A DNA stretch of 64,000 nt. Source: Erysipelotrichaceae bacterium (GTDB lineage Bacteria > Bacillota_I > Bacilli_A > Erysipelotrichales > Erysipelotrichaceae). Numbering within the stretch: the stretch's first letter is position 1; the number at the start of each line of letters is the position of its first letter. Of the stretch, positions 55,245-64,000 are shown piece by piece. A program made the position numbers and the translations under genes. The DNA lies in assembly GCA_031272515.1 (NCBI GenBank), contig JAISTR010000003.1:62001-126000 (forward strand). Direction: 5' to 3'. The notes under the pieces were generated by a model that did no database searches, was not told the DNA's origin, and was given only the letters and a program-made list of their open reading frames with translations.

Positions 55245-55996
55245 GATTTTTGTACAAACTTCTTGATCAAAGTCTGTTTGTCTTCATCAGAAAATTTCAA
55301 AATCTCTTTGCGGTAGACATCAAAACCGCCAATCGCGGCGATTGCCTCTTCGCTCTTTTTCAAATAATCCGGACTGACTGTACTCAGAAAGCGCACCTGC
55401 GCCAGGGACATACCGTCCGTATCATCCCCGAAAACCTTGTCCTTATAGAACTGTTGTATAGCATCTTCGCGGTTGGAAAGCAGGTATTCCTTGATAATGT
55501 CAGACTCATCGATTTCCAAGAGCTTCATAATCAGAAAAGCGCCAAAGCCGGTGCGGTCCTTGCCGGCTGAGCAGTGAAAGTAGAAGTTGGTGTATTCAGG
55601 ATCAATCAGATACTGCAATAACTGAGCATAGGTTTGTTGGGCCTTGGGCTCCGTGACAAAGCGCCCGTAGAGCTCTGACATAAAGTTATGGGCATCCTCT
55701 CCCATATCGACCAGCTTGCGCTGCACACCCGGCACCGACATGTTGTGGGCCAGCGACGGGAAAGGGGTCATGTGGATGTGTTTTACGTGGTTCAGGGATT
55801 GATCGGGCTGGTGCTTGACCTCTTCGAAGGAGCGCAGGTCAATGACCAGGGAGATTTGATATTGGTCCTCCAGGGTCTTTTTATCCTCTTGACTCAAGGC
55901 ATGCAGGGCACCGCCGCGAAACAGGCGGTTGGCCTCGAGTTTGCCATAGGGGGTTTGATAGGGGGCAATGGCCCGGAAATTCATTACAGACTTCAT
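55241..55996 (-). CDS. Protein-tyrosine phosphatase family protein
   Basis: 251 residues from ATG 55996 (AGGAAG upstream; the longer frame to 56014 lacks this). PF13350-like: NFRAIAPYQT, LVIDLRSFEEV and P-loop HCSAGKDRTGFGAF. It lacks the N-terminal domain found in the PTS-operon relative at 36710. Substrate unknown; operon with an AEC permease. Confidence 0.9.
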   Translation of the reverse strand: MKSVMNFRAIAPYQTPYGKLEANRLFRGGALHALSQEDKKTLEDQYQISLVIDLRSFEEVKHQPDQSLNHVKHIHMTPFPSLAHNMSVPGVQRKLVDMGEDAHNFMSELYGRFVTEPKAQQTYAQLLQYLIDPEYTNFYFHCSAGKDRTGFGAFLIMKLLEIDESDIIKEYLLSNREDAIQQFYKDKVFGDDTDGMSLAQVRFLSTVSPDYLKKSEEAIAAIGGFDVYRKEILKFSDEDKQTLIKKFVQKS

Positions 55997-56252
55997 GGAT
56001 TTACTTCCTCTCAATAGTCTCTATTATAGCGCAACTAAAAAAGGACGGATAGACAATCTGACCGCAAGCTGAAAAGAATTAAGGAAGAAATAAGGAATTT
56101 CCAAAAAACCGTAAAACAGTTTTGAATGATTTGGGATAAAGAAGGAATTAGTACTAAAACATCGATTATTTCCAGATTTTACCAATAAAGCTTAAAAAAA
56201 CTATAAATCGCGTTAAAAAAATTCATTTTTATCTAAATTCCAGCTGGTTTTT

Positions 56253-56258
56253 TATGAT
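56253..56258 (+). promoter_or_regulatory. -10 element of the surface-protein gene
   Basis: TATGAT 41 nt before the start in a 302-nt AT-rich gap (55997-56298) where I see nothing else except a poly-A/T character. Confidence 0.4.
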
Positions 56259-56298
56259 AGACTGGATTTATTAATAAGAAGGAAAGGAGTTTTGTTTA

Positions 56299-57492
56299 AT
56301 GGGAAAAAGAACGAAATTAGGCCTGAGCATACTGGTTTTGACCATCAGCCTGTTTTTAAGTTTCAAAAACCCGAGCTCAATCAAGGCGGATCCGGGCAAT
56401 GCCCGCATTGATGTTACCTACAACATCACCGCAGGTTATTCACAAAATATCAATGTTGTTCCCCTGGGAGAGCGCTTTGAAGCACAAATCAATGTGAGTG
56501 GCTTTGAACAGGATGAATACTGGCTGGCCGATGCGGTTGTCATCTTTGACAAAGACACCCCAAATGAAATTACGATCAATCTGCTGGAAGATTCCAGCCT
56601 GCCAATGAATGAGCAGTATCTTTACACTTTGGTGGATGTTGGTTCCGGAAGCCATCCCTTGAATGGTTCGCCGATTACCTATGCCCAATGGGTTGATTCT
56701 TTACCGAATCACCAATTGGCAGTAGGCAATTCAAACGGTTTTCCGCTGACGGTGAATGTTGCTGTCGATGACTCAGCGCTTAAAGGGGGACATACGGTCA
56801 CCGTCGGGTTTGTCCGCAATGACCAAACGGAGAATTCCCTGATGGGCGTTGGTGACTGGGAAGACATCTATTCTGATCCTACGACCATCTATTTCATCAA
56901 TGGTGGGATCTATTTCCCAATCCCGTTTGAAATGACCTTGGGTGAGGAATATCAGGATATCGATATGATTGTGTTCCAACTGCCGGCCAGCGCAATTGCC
57001 GGCCAACCGAGCTATTTCCGCACCGATTTACTGTTCTATGTTGATGAAGAACTAATTGATCCGACCTCTGATACCTGGAATATCAAGGTGGACGATGGTA
57101 CTGGCAATGGGTATGTTGCCTATGGAGACTGGATTGACAGCCTGGTAGCTGCCAACGGCGGCTTCGCGATTGGCAATGGCAGTCTGAAGATTTCCATCCA
57201 GCCCAAAGCGGGTGACACCTCACTGGTGGGTGACCATACCTTGTATATCTTTGCCGTCAAACCGTCAGAATTCTATGACTATTCTGATCAAACGACCTCT
57301 GCAGGTGCCTGGTACAACTGGTTCCCCTCAGCGGGTATAGGAGGTTATTCCGAGTTTACCGTTGTTGCCCCGGCTGCTCCAGCCGCTTTGGCCCCGGCTG
57401 CTCCGGCTACCGGCACGGTTGGCATGGACCTGATTCCGGCTGCCCTGGCTTTGTTGGCATTGGCTGTGGTCTATAAACGCTGCAAGGACTAA
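56299..57492 (+). CDS. Surface protein with two tandem domains and C-terminal anchor
   Basis: 397 residues behind AAAGGAG. Signal peptide (GKRTKLGLSILVLTIS to SSIKA), then two related domains of about 150 residues with parallel blocks: PLGERFEAQINVSGF / TLGEEYQDIDMIVFQL, a hydrophobic core, YAQWVDSLPNHQLAVGNS / YGDWIDSLVAANGGFAIGN and GGHTVTVGFV / VGDHTLYIFAV. An Ala/Pro-rich linker (AAPAALAPAAPA) leads to a C-terminal helix and YKRCKD, so it is membrane-held, not sortase-type (no LPxTG). Function unknown. Confidence 0.84.
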   Translation: MGKRTKLGLSILVLTISLFLSFKNPSSIKADPGNARIDVTYNITAGYSQNINVVPLGERFEAQINVSGFEQDEYWLADAVVIFDKDTPNEITINLLEDSSLPMNEQYLYTLVDVGSGSHPLNGSPITYAQWVDSLPNHQLAVGNSNGFPLTVNVAVDDSALKGGHTVTVGFVRNDQTENSLMGVGDWEDIYSDPTTIYFINGGIYFPIPFEMTLGEEYQDIDMIVFQLPASAIAGQPSYFRTDLLFYVDEELIDPTSDTWNIKVDDGTGNGYVAYGDWIDSLVAANGGFAIGNGSLKISIQPKAGDTSLVGDHTLYIFAVKPSEFYDYSDQTTSAGAWYNWFPSAGIGGYSEFTVVAPAAPAALAPAAPATGTVGMDLIPAALALLALAVVYKRCKD

Positions 57493-57502
57493 GAAAAATA
57501 AA

Positions 57503-57528
57503 AGGCTTCCGCAAGGAAGTCTTTTTTT
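57503..57528 (+). terminator. Intrinsic terminator
   Basis: GGCTTCC-gcaa-GGAAGTC followed by seven T, directly after the surface-protein gene. Confidence 0.85.
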
Positions 57529-57636
57529 CTCTCCCGTTATGAAAAGGCTTTCATTCAAACCGCTGATATAGTACAATTAAGACAAGGAAAAGGATTTGTT
57601 TTGCGTACGGTTCATTAAGAAAGGAAGGCCCCAACT

Positions 57637-58041
57637 ATGTTAAAGAGATGCATTGTATCGCATGGATTGTTGGCGAAAGGAATGGTGGATACGCTCACCT
57701 TGTTTTTGGGTGAACACCAGCCTTACGATTATTTCTGCGCGTTTACCGGAGATAATACGGATTTTGTGCAGCAGATTGAAGACTACATCAATACCGCTGC
57801 CCCCAATGACATCATCCTGTTTTTCACCGACATTTTGGGGGGAAGCGTAAACAAGGAAATCTCCAAATTCCTCTATATGCCCAATATTTACATTCTGTCC
57901 GGTTTCAATTTCCCGATGCTTTTGCAGTTTGCGGCCCTGCAGGATACGGTGGACGCGATTCAGCTGCGTCTATTGACCTCCTGCGCGAAAGAGAGCATCG
58001 TTTACGTAAACGATTTCGAAAACGCCAGAAATTCAACCTGA
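57637..58041 (+). CDS. Orphan PTS EIIA, mannose type
   Basis: 134 residues. Phosphoacceptor His9 in IVSHGLLAKGMVD, then IILFFTDILGGSVN like the IIA(Man) DIYGGTP block. No other PTS gene adjoins; it lies between a surface protein and an AAA ATPase. Could be the missing part of another transporter or a regulatory phospho-acceptor. Confidence 0.88.
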   Translation: MLKRCIVSHGLLAKGMVDTLTLFLGEHQPYDYFCAFTGDNTDFVQQIEDYINTAAPNDIILFFTDILGGSVNKEISKFLYMPNIYILSGFNFPMLLQFAALQDTVDAIQLRLLTSCAKESIVYVNDFENARNST

Positions 58042-58052
58042 AGCCAAAGAAA

Positions 58053-58074
58053 GCGATCCGAAAGGGTCGCTTTT
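58053..58074 (+). terminator. Intrinsic terminator
   Basis: GCGATCC-gaaa-GGGTCGC (one G-U) followed by TTTT. Confidence 0.75.
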
Positions 58075-58119
58075 CAATTTGGCAGTTGTGCTATCATATA
58101 GGTAGTTTTGGAGGTCTTT

Positions 58120-59220
58120 ATGAGCAATCCTTTTACTCCGGCATTCGGCTTTCCCCCGGCGATTCTCGCCGGTCGGGATGAAATCATAACCAGTTTTCTG
58201 ATTGCCCTCAACAATCCCGGGGATCCCTATCGGGCGGTGTTGTTTTCCGGGGTCCGCGGTATTGGCAAGACCGCGCTTTTGACAAAGCTTTGTGAACAAG
58301 CCCAATTGCGCGGTTGGATCAGCGTCTCAGTACTGGCCAGAAAGGACATGCTGAAAGAGATGATGGAACAGCTGGAGATGAAGGCGGAGGAATTTCTGCC
58401 GGCAGCCAAGCGGGTGCGGCTCACCGGTGCCAGCGTATCCTCCCTCGGTGGGGTAACCTGGCAGAATGTTCCATCAGCAGTCAAGACCTGGCGCACGGAC
58501 CTGGAAAAACTCTTGAAGGTGCTCAAGCGCAAGAACATCGGGGTGCTCTTTACCATTGATGAGGTGGACCCCAAAATCGAAGACCTCACCTACTTTATCG
58601 GAACTTACCAGCTTTTAATCAGAGACGGCTATCCCCTGGCTTTGCTGATGGCCGGCTTGCCCAATAAAACCAGGAGCCTTTTGAATCACGACTCCATCGA
58701 TTTTGCCCGCAAGGCACTCTTGATAAAACTCAAACCGCTCAAGGTAGCCGAGGTCAAGGTGCTTATGAGCGATATGTTTGCCAAAGAAGGAAAAACCATC
58801 GAAGAAGCCGCCCTGGCACGCCTGGCGGCTGCCAGTGACGGCTATCCGTTTTTGATACAGATGCTGGGCTATCATGTCTTTGAAGCTTCCAAAGGGTCAG
58901 AAATCACCTTTGAAGAAGTCGAAGAAGGCATCAAGAATGCCGCATCTTTTATTGAAACAACCGTGCTGGAGGCAACTTTGGCGGACCTGTCTGACAAAGA
59001 TATCAGCTTCTTGAAGGCAATGCTCAAAGACCCGGAAGACAGCCTGATGGCGGATATTGCCAAGCGCTTGAAGGTGACGCCTTCCTATGCCCATCAATAC
59101 AAGACCCGCCTGATTGACCAGGGCGTTATTGAGGGCGCCGGACGCGGCAAGGTGACCTTTGCGATGCCTTTGCTGAAACAGTTGATGAAGGAGCACTTTG
59201 ATGGCGATTCAGCGCTGTGA
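58120..59220 (+). CDS. AAA ATPase with C-terminal winged helix
   Basis: 366 residues from ATG 58120 behind GGAGG. Walker A GVRGIGKTALL, Walker B LFTIDEVD, sensor PLALLMAGLPNKT, then a C-terminal DNA-binding-like winged helix (IAKRLKVTPSYAHQYKTRL). Resembles AAA_16/ORC-like proteins of bacteria; a regulator or STAND-like ATPase. It overlaps tag by 20 nt, so the two are coupled. Confidence 0.82.
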   Translation: MSNPFTPAFGFPPAILAGRDEIITSFLIALNNPGDPYRAVLFSGVRGIGKTALLTKLCEQAQLRGWISVSVLARKDMLKEMMEQLEMKAEEFLPAAKRVRLTGASVSSLGGVTWQNVPSAVKTWRTDLEKLLKVLKRKNIGVLFTIDEVDPKIEDLTYFIGTYQLLIRDGYPLALLMAGLPNKTRSLLNHDSIDFARKALLIKLKPLKVAEVKVLMSDMFAKEGKTIEEAALARLAAASDGYPFLIQMLGYHVFEASKGSEITFEEVEEGIKNAASFIETTVLEATLADLSDKDISFLKAMLKDPEDSLMADIAKRLKVTPSYAHQYKTRLIDQGVIEGAGRGKVTFAMPLLKQLMKEHFDGDSAL

Positions 59221-59776
59221 GTGGGCGCATGGCAGTCAAGCCATGCTGGACTACCATGACCATGTATGGGGAGTCCCGGTCCATGATGACAGGACTTTGT
59301 TCGAGTTTTTGATTTTGGAAGGCTTTCAAGCCGGATTGTCCTGGTCCACCATTTTAAACAAACAGGAGAATTTCCGCAAAGCCTTTGACAACTGGGATAT
59401 AGAAAAAGTTGCCCACTATGATGAAGGGAAAATCAGCTCCTTATTGCAGGATCCCGGCATTGTCCGCAACCGCCTGAAAATCAAGGCGGCCATCACGAAT
59501 GCCCAAGGGGTCTTAAACATCCAAAAAGAGGGAAGCACCTTTGATCAATGGCTGTGGGCCTATACCGGCTTTAAAACCATTGTGCATAAGGCGGCGAAGT
59601 TTTCGGATCTGCCCACGCATGACGAATTATCTGATATGATATCCAGGGATTTAAAAAAACGGGGCTTCCGCTTTGTCGGGACGACCATTATTTATTCCTT
59701 TCTGCAGGCGGTCGGCATCATCAACGACCACTTGACAAGCTGCTATCGCTATAAGGAGATTAACCATGAGCATTGA
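59201..59776 (+). CDS. tag: DNA-3-methyladenine glycosylase I
   Basis: 191 residues from ATG 59201 behind AAGGAG. Tag motifs: zinc Cys in QRCEWAHG, His in YHDHVWGVP, LEGFQAGLSWSTIL, and the C-terminal His/Cys in INDHLTSC. Removes 3-methyladenine from DNA in base-excision repair. It overlaps the next gene by 11 nt. Confidence 0.95.
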   Translation: MAIQRCEWAHGSQAMLDYHDHVWGVPVHDDRTLFEFLILEGFQAGLSWSTILNKQENFRKAFDNWDIEKVAHYDEGKISSLLQDPGIVRNRLKIKAAITNAQGVLNIQKEGSTFDQWLWAYTGFKTIVHKAAKFSDLPTHDELSDMISRDLKKRGFRFVGTTIIYSFLQAVGIINDHLTSCYRYKEINHEH

Positions 59777-60236
59777 TACGGTCAGAGCCTATTTGAAAAC
59801 CTACGGTCTGGATCAAAACATCATTGAACTAAGTGAATCCAGTGCCACCGTCGATCTGGCTGCCAAGGCTTTGGGCACCAAACCCCAGCGCATCGCCAAG
59901 ACCCTCTCTTTAAAGGGAAAAGAAGGGGCCTTTGTGGTGGTGGTTGCCGGTGATGCCAGAATCGACAACCACAAGTTCAAGGATACCTTCCAGCTAAAGG
60001 CGAAAATGCTGAATCCTGACGAGGTGCTGGAGTTTACCACCCACCCGGTGGGCGGTGTCTGTCCCTTCGCTTTGCCAGAGGGGGTGGATGTCTATTTGGA
60101 TGAGTCCCTCAAGCGCTTTGAGACTGTCTTTCCGGCTTGCGGCAGCGGCAACAGTGCGATTGAATTGACGCTACCACAACTGGAAAACGCCAGCCGGGCC
60201 AAGGGCTGGGTGGATGTCTGCCAGCTGCCAATCTAA
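59766..60236 (+). CDS. YbaK/EbsC-family aminoacyl-tRNA deacylase
   Basis: 156 residues behind AAGGAG. Family pattern RIAKTLSLKGKEGAFVVVVAGD with the conserved Lys, and GGVCPFALP. These hydrolyse mischarged tRNAs, such as Cys-tRNA(Pro). Which substrate is used here is not known. Coupled to tag. Confidence 0.92.
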   Translation: MSIDTVRAYLKTYGLDQNIIELSESSATVDLAAKALGTKPQRIAKTLSLKGKEGAFVVVVAGDARIDNHKFKDTFQLKAKMLNPDEVLEFTTHPVGGVCPFALPEGVDVYLDESLKRFETVFPACGSGNSAIELTLPQLENASRAKGWVDVCQLPI

Positions 60237-60259
60237 AAACCGCAAATGCGGTTTTTGTT
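60236..60259. terminator. Bidirectional terminator
   Basis: AAAACCGCA-aa-TGCGGTTTTTGTTT between the convergent deacylase and HAD genes. Confidence 0.8.
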
Positions 60260-60936
60260 TATTCTTCTTTGCGATTCTCTTTTAACAAGTCAATAATATC
60301 CCGCAGATTATAGACAACCCGGTATACATGCTTGGTGATGGTCTTGGTGGGCGGCAGGCTGTCGACGACCATAACCGGGATGCCACCAGAGGCAACAGCC
60401 GCGCGGATGCCATTATGGGAGTCTTCCAGGATCAGGCATTCTTCTATCGGTACTTTAAGCTTAGCCGCTGCTTTCAAGAAGATCTCCGGGTGGGGTTTAT
60501 AGTTGACGATATCATCGCCGGTTATCATCAGGGTAAAGGGGTTCTTGTCTTTGCAAAGGGCAAACTCGCGCTCAATGCGAAATACCGGGGAAGAGGTTGC
60601 CAGGATATTGGGCATTTGGATTTTTTTCAGATAATCCCACAAGTCCCAAAAGCCGTCTTTGATGGGGATGCCTTTTTCAGCAATCCGCCGGTCCAGCTCC
60701 TGCCGGCGCCAGAGACTGGCGGCCTCTGCCTCTTTGGGGTCATCAAAATACGCAGAAAGAATGCTGTCCCAGGTGTTTTTGCGCTTTTTGCCACCGCCGC
60801 CAAAGACGGTATAGATCTTCCGGTAGTCAAAACGGATGCCATATTTTTCTTCCAGCCAGCTCCAGCTGGCATAGGGCAGGCTCTCGGAGTCCAGGACGAC
60901 TCCATCCAAATCAAAGATGACGGCTGATATTTTCAT
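60259..60936 (-). CDS. HAD-family hydrolase, beta-phosphoglucomutase-like
   Basis: 225 residues. Motif I FDLDGVVLDSE, ILATSSP, motif III KPHPEIF and motif IV LILEDSHNGI. This layout fits subfamily IA hydrolases, with phosphatase or phosphomutase roles. Start ATG 60936 follows GAGGAAAA. Lone gene. Confidence 0.9.
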   Translation of the reverse strand: MKISAVIFDLDGVVLDSESLPYASWSWLEEKYGIRFDYRKIYTVFGGGGKKRKNTWDSILSAYFDDPKEAEAASLWRRQELDRRIAEKGIPIKDGFWDLWDYLKKIQMPNILATSSPVFRIEREFALCKDKNPFTLMITGDDIVNYKPHPEIFLKAAAKLKVPIEECLILEDSHNGIRAAVASGGIPVMVVDSLPPTKTITKHVYRVVYNLRDIIDLLKENRKEE

Positions 60937-61055
60937 GGTTTTTCCTCGGTTCTATTTTAGCGCAATGTTCATTTTTCGGTAAGAAAAATTGCGCAGGTGG
61001 CTATTCACACCGCTTTTTGAAACCCGTGCTATACTGGAGAAAAAGGGAGGACATC

Positions 61056-61610
61056 ATGAACGAAACCTTAAAAACCATTCACGCGCGCTGCGCCTGCCGC
61101 CGCTACAGTGACAAGCCGGTCGAACGCGAAAAAATCGACGAGATTCTCAAGGCTGCCCTGGCAGCGCCATCGGGGCTCAACAAGCAGGGCTGGCGCATCA
61201 TCGCCATCATCAACAAGGAACTCATGGCAGATCTGGAGGCGGAGGAGATGCGCTTATTAAAGGCGGGAGACCCAGCTGGCTATCAGCGGATTTTGTCCCG
61301 GGGCGGCGTCGCTTTCTACAATGCGCCTGTCATGTTTTTGATTGTCTCGGACAAACAATCCACCTATTGGCCGATGGACTGTGCCATTGTTGCCCAAAAC
61401 ATCGCCCTGGCAGCAACCTCTTTGGGACTGGGCAATGTCATCTGCGCGATGAGCTCAATGATCTTTGCGGGCGATAAGAAAGAAGAATTCATACGTCGCT
61501 GTGAGGTGCCGGAAGGATTCAGCTATGCGCTATCAGTGCTGGCTGGCTACGCAGATATGGATTCAAAAGCCCATGAAATCGATCCTGACAAAGCGGTTGT
61601 CCTTGCTTAA
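61056..61610 (+). CDS. Nitroreductase-family flavoprotein
   Basis: 184 residues from ATG 61056 behind GGGAGG. Nitroreductase fold: CACRRYSDKPVE, AAPSGLNKQGWR, AFYNAPVMFLI, IALAATSLGLGNVI. FMN-dependent reductase for nitro compounds or quinones. TATACT at 61030-61035 is a likely -10. Confidence 0.92.
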   Translation: MNETLKTIHARCACRRYSDKPVEREKIDEILKAALAAPSGLNKQGWRIIAIINKELMADLEAEEMRLLKAGDPAGYQRILSRGGVAFYNAPVMFLIVSDKQSTYWPMDCAIVAQNIALAATSLGLGNVICAMSSMIFAGDKKEEFIRRCEVPEGFSYALSVLAGYADMDSKAHEIDPDKAVVLA

Positions 61611-61679
61611 GGCAGGGCAAAGATGATATTATAAAGCCAAAGTTTTCCCAATAGGGTTTTTATATTTTTAGGAGGTTGC

Positions 61680-63311
61680 ATGGCAACAAAATACATCTTT
61701 GTGACAGGCGGTGTCGTTTCTGGATTGGGGAAAGGCATCACTGCCTCTTCTTTAGGTCGTCTGCTGAAAGCCAGGGGCTATCAGGTGACGATGCAGAAAT
61801 TCGATCCCTACATCAATGTGGACCCCGGTACGATGAATCCGATTCAGCACGGGGAGGTCTTTGTGACCGATGACGGGATTGAGACCGATTTGGATTTAGG
61901 ACACTATGAGCGCTTTATCGACGAGAGCCTGACTGCCAACTCCAACTTCACAACCGGGAAAATTTATTCCAGTATCCTTAACAAGGAACGCCATGGGGAC
62001 TATGGCGGGCGCACGGTCCAGGTGGTGCCCCATGTGACCAACGAAATCAAATCCTGCTTCTACCAGGGCAATGGTGAGGACGGGATTGTCATTATTGAAA
62101 TCGGCGGCACGGTCGGTGATATTGAATCCGAGCCTTACATTGAAGCGATGCGCCAGTTTCAGCACGAGGTGGGCCATGAGAACTGCATGATCATTCTGGT
62201 GACCTTAATCGTCTATCTGAAGTCTTCGCATGAACTCAAGACCAAACCGACCCAGAACAGTGTCAAGAACCTGCAGTCGATGGGCGTGCAGGCAGACATT
62301 CTGGTCTGCCGCAGCGACCAGCCCCTGGATGATGAAATCCGTGACAAGCTGTCGCTTTTCTGCAATGTAAAAAAATCGCGGGTCATTGAAAATCTGGACT
62401 GCGATATCATTTATGAAATCGTCATGCGCATGGAGAAGGAGCACCTGGCCCAGGAAGTCTGCGAAATTTTGCAGCTGCCCTGCCCGGTACCGGATTTGAA
62501 GGACTGGGAAGAGATGCTGGTGGCCTGGAAGAACCCCAAGCACCATGTCACGGTTGCCCTGGTGGGCAAGTATGTGGCTTTGCATGACGCTTACCTGTCG
62601 GTGGCGGAAGCGCTGCGCCATGGCGGGGTTGCCAACTATGCGGAGGTGGAAATCCGCTGGATTGATTCGGAGAAAGTCGATGATTCCAATGCCGGAAGGT
62701 ATTATGCCGATGTCGATGCCATCATCGTCCCGGGCGGCTATGGCGCCCGCGGGATTGAGGGCATGATTTCCACTGCCAAGTATGCGCGGGAACACCTGAT
62801 TCCCTATCTGGGCATCTGTTTTGGCATGCAGATGATGGTGATTGAATTTGCCCGCCATGTCTGCAAAATGCCCAGTGCCAATTCCTTGGAACTTGATCCG
62901 GGAACCCCGTATCCGGTGATTTACATCATGCCGGACCAAGAAGGGGTGGTCAACCTCGGTAATACCCAGCGTTTGGGTAAATATGAATGTCATTTGGTGG
63001 AAGGAACGAAAGCTTACGAAGCGTACGGAACGACGCCTGTTTGGGAGAGACACCGTCACCGTTACGAAGTCAACAATGAGTACCGCGAAGCCCTGATTAA
63101 GCGGGGACTGGTGGTCTCCGGAACCTCTCCGGACGGTCACATTGTGGAAATGGCGGAGATTTCCGGGCATCCCTGGATGGTTGGCACCCAGGCCCACCCG
63201 GAATTCAAATCGCGGCCCAACAAACCGCATCCGCTCTACCGCAGCTTCATTGAAGCGGCAATCAAGGCGCGCAGTACGAAGTTTTCCAATTTCTATCACT
63301 TCGATTACTGA
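61680..63311 (+). CDS. pyrG: CTP synthase
   Basis: 543 residues behind AGGAGG. Synthetase domain with [18 protein letters not shown] and the glutaminase domain with the nucleophile Cys in [10 protein letters not shown] and a His/Glu pair in QAHPEFKS. Converts UTP to CTP using glutamine and ATP. The leader lacks the GGGCTCC-type attenuator known in Bacillus, at least by eye. Its stop overlaps the next start by 1 nt (TGATG). Confidence 0.98.
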   Translation: MATKYIFVTGGVVSGLGKGITASSLGRLLKARGYQVTMQKFDPYINVDPGTMNPIQHGEVFVTDDGIETDLDLGHYERFIDESLTANSNFTTGKIYSSILNKERHGDYGGRTVQVVPHVTNEIKSCFYQGNGEDGIVIIEIGGTVGDIESEPYIEAMRQFQHEVGHENCMIILVTLIVYLKSSHELKTKPTQNSVKNLQSMGVQADILVCRSDQPLDDEIRDKLSLFCNVKKSRVIENLDCDIIYEIVMRMEKEHLAQEVCEILQLPCPVPDLKDWEEMLVAWKNPKHHVTVALVGKYVALHDAYLSVAEALRHGGVANYAEVEIRWIDSEKVDDSNAGRYYADVDAIIVPGGYGARGIEGMISTAKYAREHLIPYLGICFGMQMMVIEFARHVCKMPSANSLELDPGTPYPVIYIMPDQEGVVNLGNTQRLGKYECHLVEGTKAYEAYGTTPVWERHRHRYEVNNEYREALIKRGLVVSGTSPDGHIVEMAEISGHPWMVGTQAHPEFKSRPNKPHPLYRSFIEAAIKARSTKFSNFYHFDY

Positions 63312-64000
63312 TGACAGTAATTCCCGCAAAGCAGATTCTGATACGCACACCCCAGCCCAATTGGTGGTTCTCCACGGATTTTAATGTGAATCTGTACCGG
63401 GGCTGCACGCACGGCTGCATCTATTGCGACAGCCGCAGTGTCTGCTATGGCGACCCGGATTTTGATACCATCAAAGTCAAGGAAAATGCGCTGGAAATCC
63501 TGACCCTGCAGATGCGCAAGAAGCGCGTCAAGGGGGTCATTATGACCGGTGCCATGTCTGATCCCTATAATCCCCTGGAAAAAAAGCTGCAGCTGACCAA
63601 AGGTCTTTTGGAACTCTGTGATTTTTACCGCTATGGCATCGCCATCACCACCAAGAGCGACCTGGTCATCCGGGATTTGGAACTTTTGACCTCCATCAGC
63701 AAGCACTCACCGGTTTTGGTGATGTTTTCCTTAAGCACGGTGGATGAGAGTCTGTCCTCTTGGATTGAACCGAAGGCCCCCAGCCCGGCAAGGCGGTTAT
63801 TGGCAATGCAGAAGCTGCAGGAAGCGGGGATCTTTACTGGAGTGCTGCTGATGCCGGTTTTGCCGTTTCTTGAAGACAAGCCCCAGCAGATCAGGGACCT
63901 GGTTGCCCTTTGCGGCCAACATGGTGCGAAGTTTATCTATCCCTGGTTTGGCGTGACGATGCGGGAGGGAAACCGCGAGTACTTTTTGAAAAAACTCAAG
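63311..64000 (+). CDS. Radical-SAM protein (SPL/photolyase-like), 3' end missing
   Basis: Starts at ATG 63311 and is open to the right edge, 230 codons seen. Radical-SAM cluster YRGCTHGCIYCDSR (CxxxCxxC) near residue 32, then GAMSDPYNPLE and PVLPFLED. This matches the SPL-type 'DNA repair photolyase' family, whose members include spore photoproduct lyase but also proteins of unknown role. Coupled to pyrG. Confidence 0.88.
   Translation, partial: MTVIPAKQILIRTPQPNWWFSTDFNVNLYRGCTHGCIYCDSRSVCYGDPDFDTIKVKENALEILTLQMRKKRVKGVIMTGAMSDPYNPLEKKLQLTKGLLELCDFYRYGIAITTKSDLVIRDLELLTSISKHSPVLVMFSLSTVDESLSSWIEPKAPSPARRLLAMQKLQEAGIFTGVLLMPVLPFLEDKPQQIRDLVALCGQHGAKFIYPWFGVTMREGNREYFLKKLK

Noticed and set aside
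62205-63350. 381-codon minus-strand ORF over pyrG
   Set aside because: Antisense shadow of an unmistakable CTP synthase; His/Arg-rich translation without family motifs or ribosome site.

Overview
The window reads as chromosome of a Bacillota (Firmicutes) bacterium, most likely an Erysipelotrichia-type lineage. Evidence: the core block (YrdC-RpiB)-glyA-upp-atpIBEFHAGDC and the tdk-prfA-prmC cluster have Firmicutes gene order; sugar uptake uses mannose-family PTS genes; Shine-Dalgarno sites are strong, TTG/GTG starts are common, and genes often overlap by 1-26 nt. TGA is an ordinary stop here (glyA, atpH, atpD, pyrG), so this is not a TGA-recoding mycoplasma. The class-level assignment is inference from gene content, with no 16S or marker tree. 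Layout: 1-7.3 kb holds an OLD-like ATPase cut by the left edge, a type IV ABC exporter, a zinc/cadmium sensor-pump operon with a recognisable operator, and two envelope proteins. 7.4-16.1 kb mixes housekeeping genes (xpt; HAD-mnmE-tatD-sseB; an XRE/membrane pair) with accessory AT-rich pieces: an AAA_14/DUF4143 ATPase preceded by 33-bp tandem repeats, and two toxin-antitoxin modules, one with a toxin that seems truncated by a nonsense codon. 16.2-26.2 kb is one long co-directional run: a YrdC-RpiB fusion, glyA, a flavoprotein, upp and a complete F1Fo ATP synthase whose c subunit carries sodium-type ligands. 26.2-28.6 kb is an unusual locus: two paralogous zinc-ribbon membrane proteins flanking a small exported protein, with a nested palindrome and a 58-bp TG...CA mini-element. 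28.7-34.0 kb holds xth, pepT, an EPV-repeat membrane protein, a flavodiiron-type protein and an ECF S component. 34.2-41.0 kb is a PTS operon (IIC-IID-IIA-IIB) with a tyrosine phosphatase and a PRD regulator, followed by a lipoprotein made of two tandem repeats. 41.0-45.6 kb (minus strand) has a DUF4910 peptidase, DUF1893 protein, ferredoxin-like aldo/keto reductase and a transglutaminase-like lipoprotein. 45.8-49.7 kb is tdk-MATE-prfA-prmC. 49.7-51.7 kb carries a self-contained small-RNA transcription unit and an IS605-type element with intact tnpB, decayed tnpA and a plausible omega-RNA/right end. 51.7-64 kb has an ATC-hydrolase-like protein, an LtaS-type sulfatase, an AEC permease, a second tyrosine phosphatase, a duplicated-domain surface protein, an orphan IIA(Man), an AAA ATPase-tag-ybaK run, a HAD hydrolase, a nitroreductase, pyrG and a radical-SAM gene cut by the right edge. 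I saw no tRNA, rRNA or CRISPR array.
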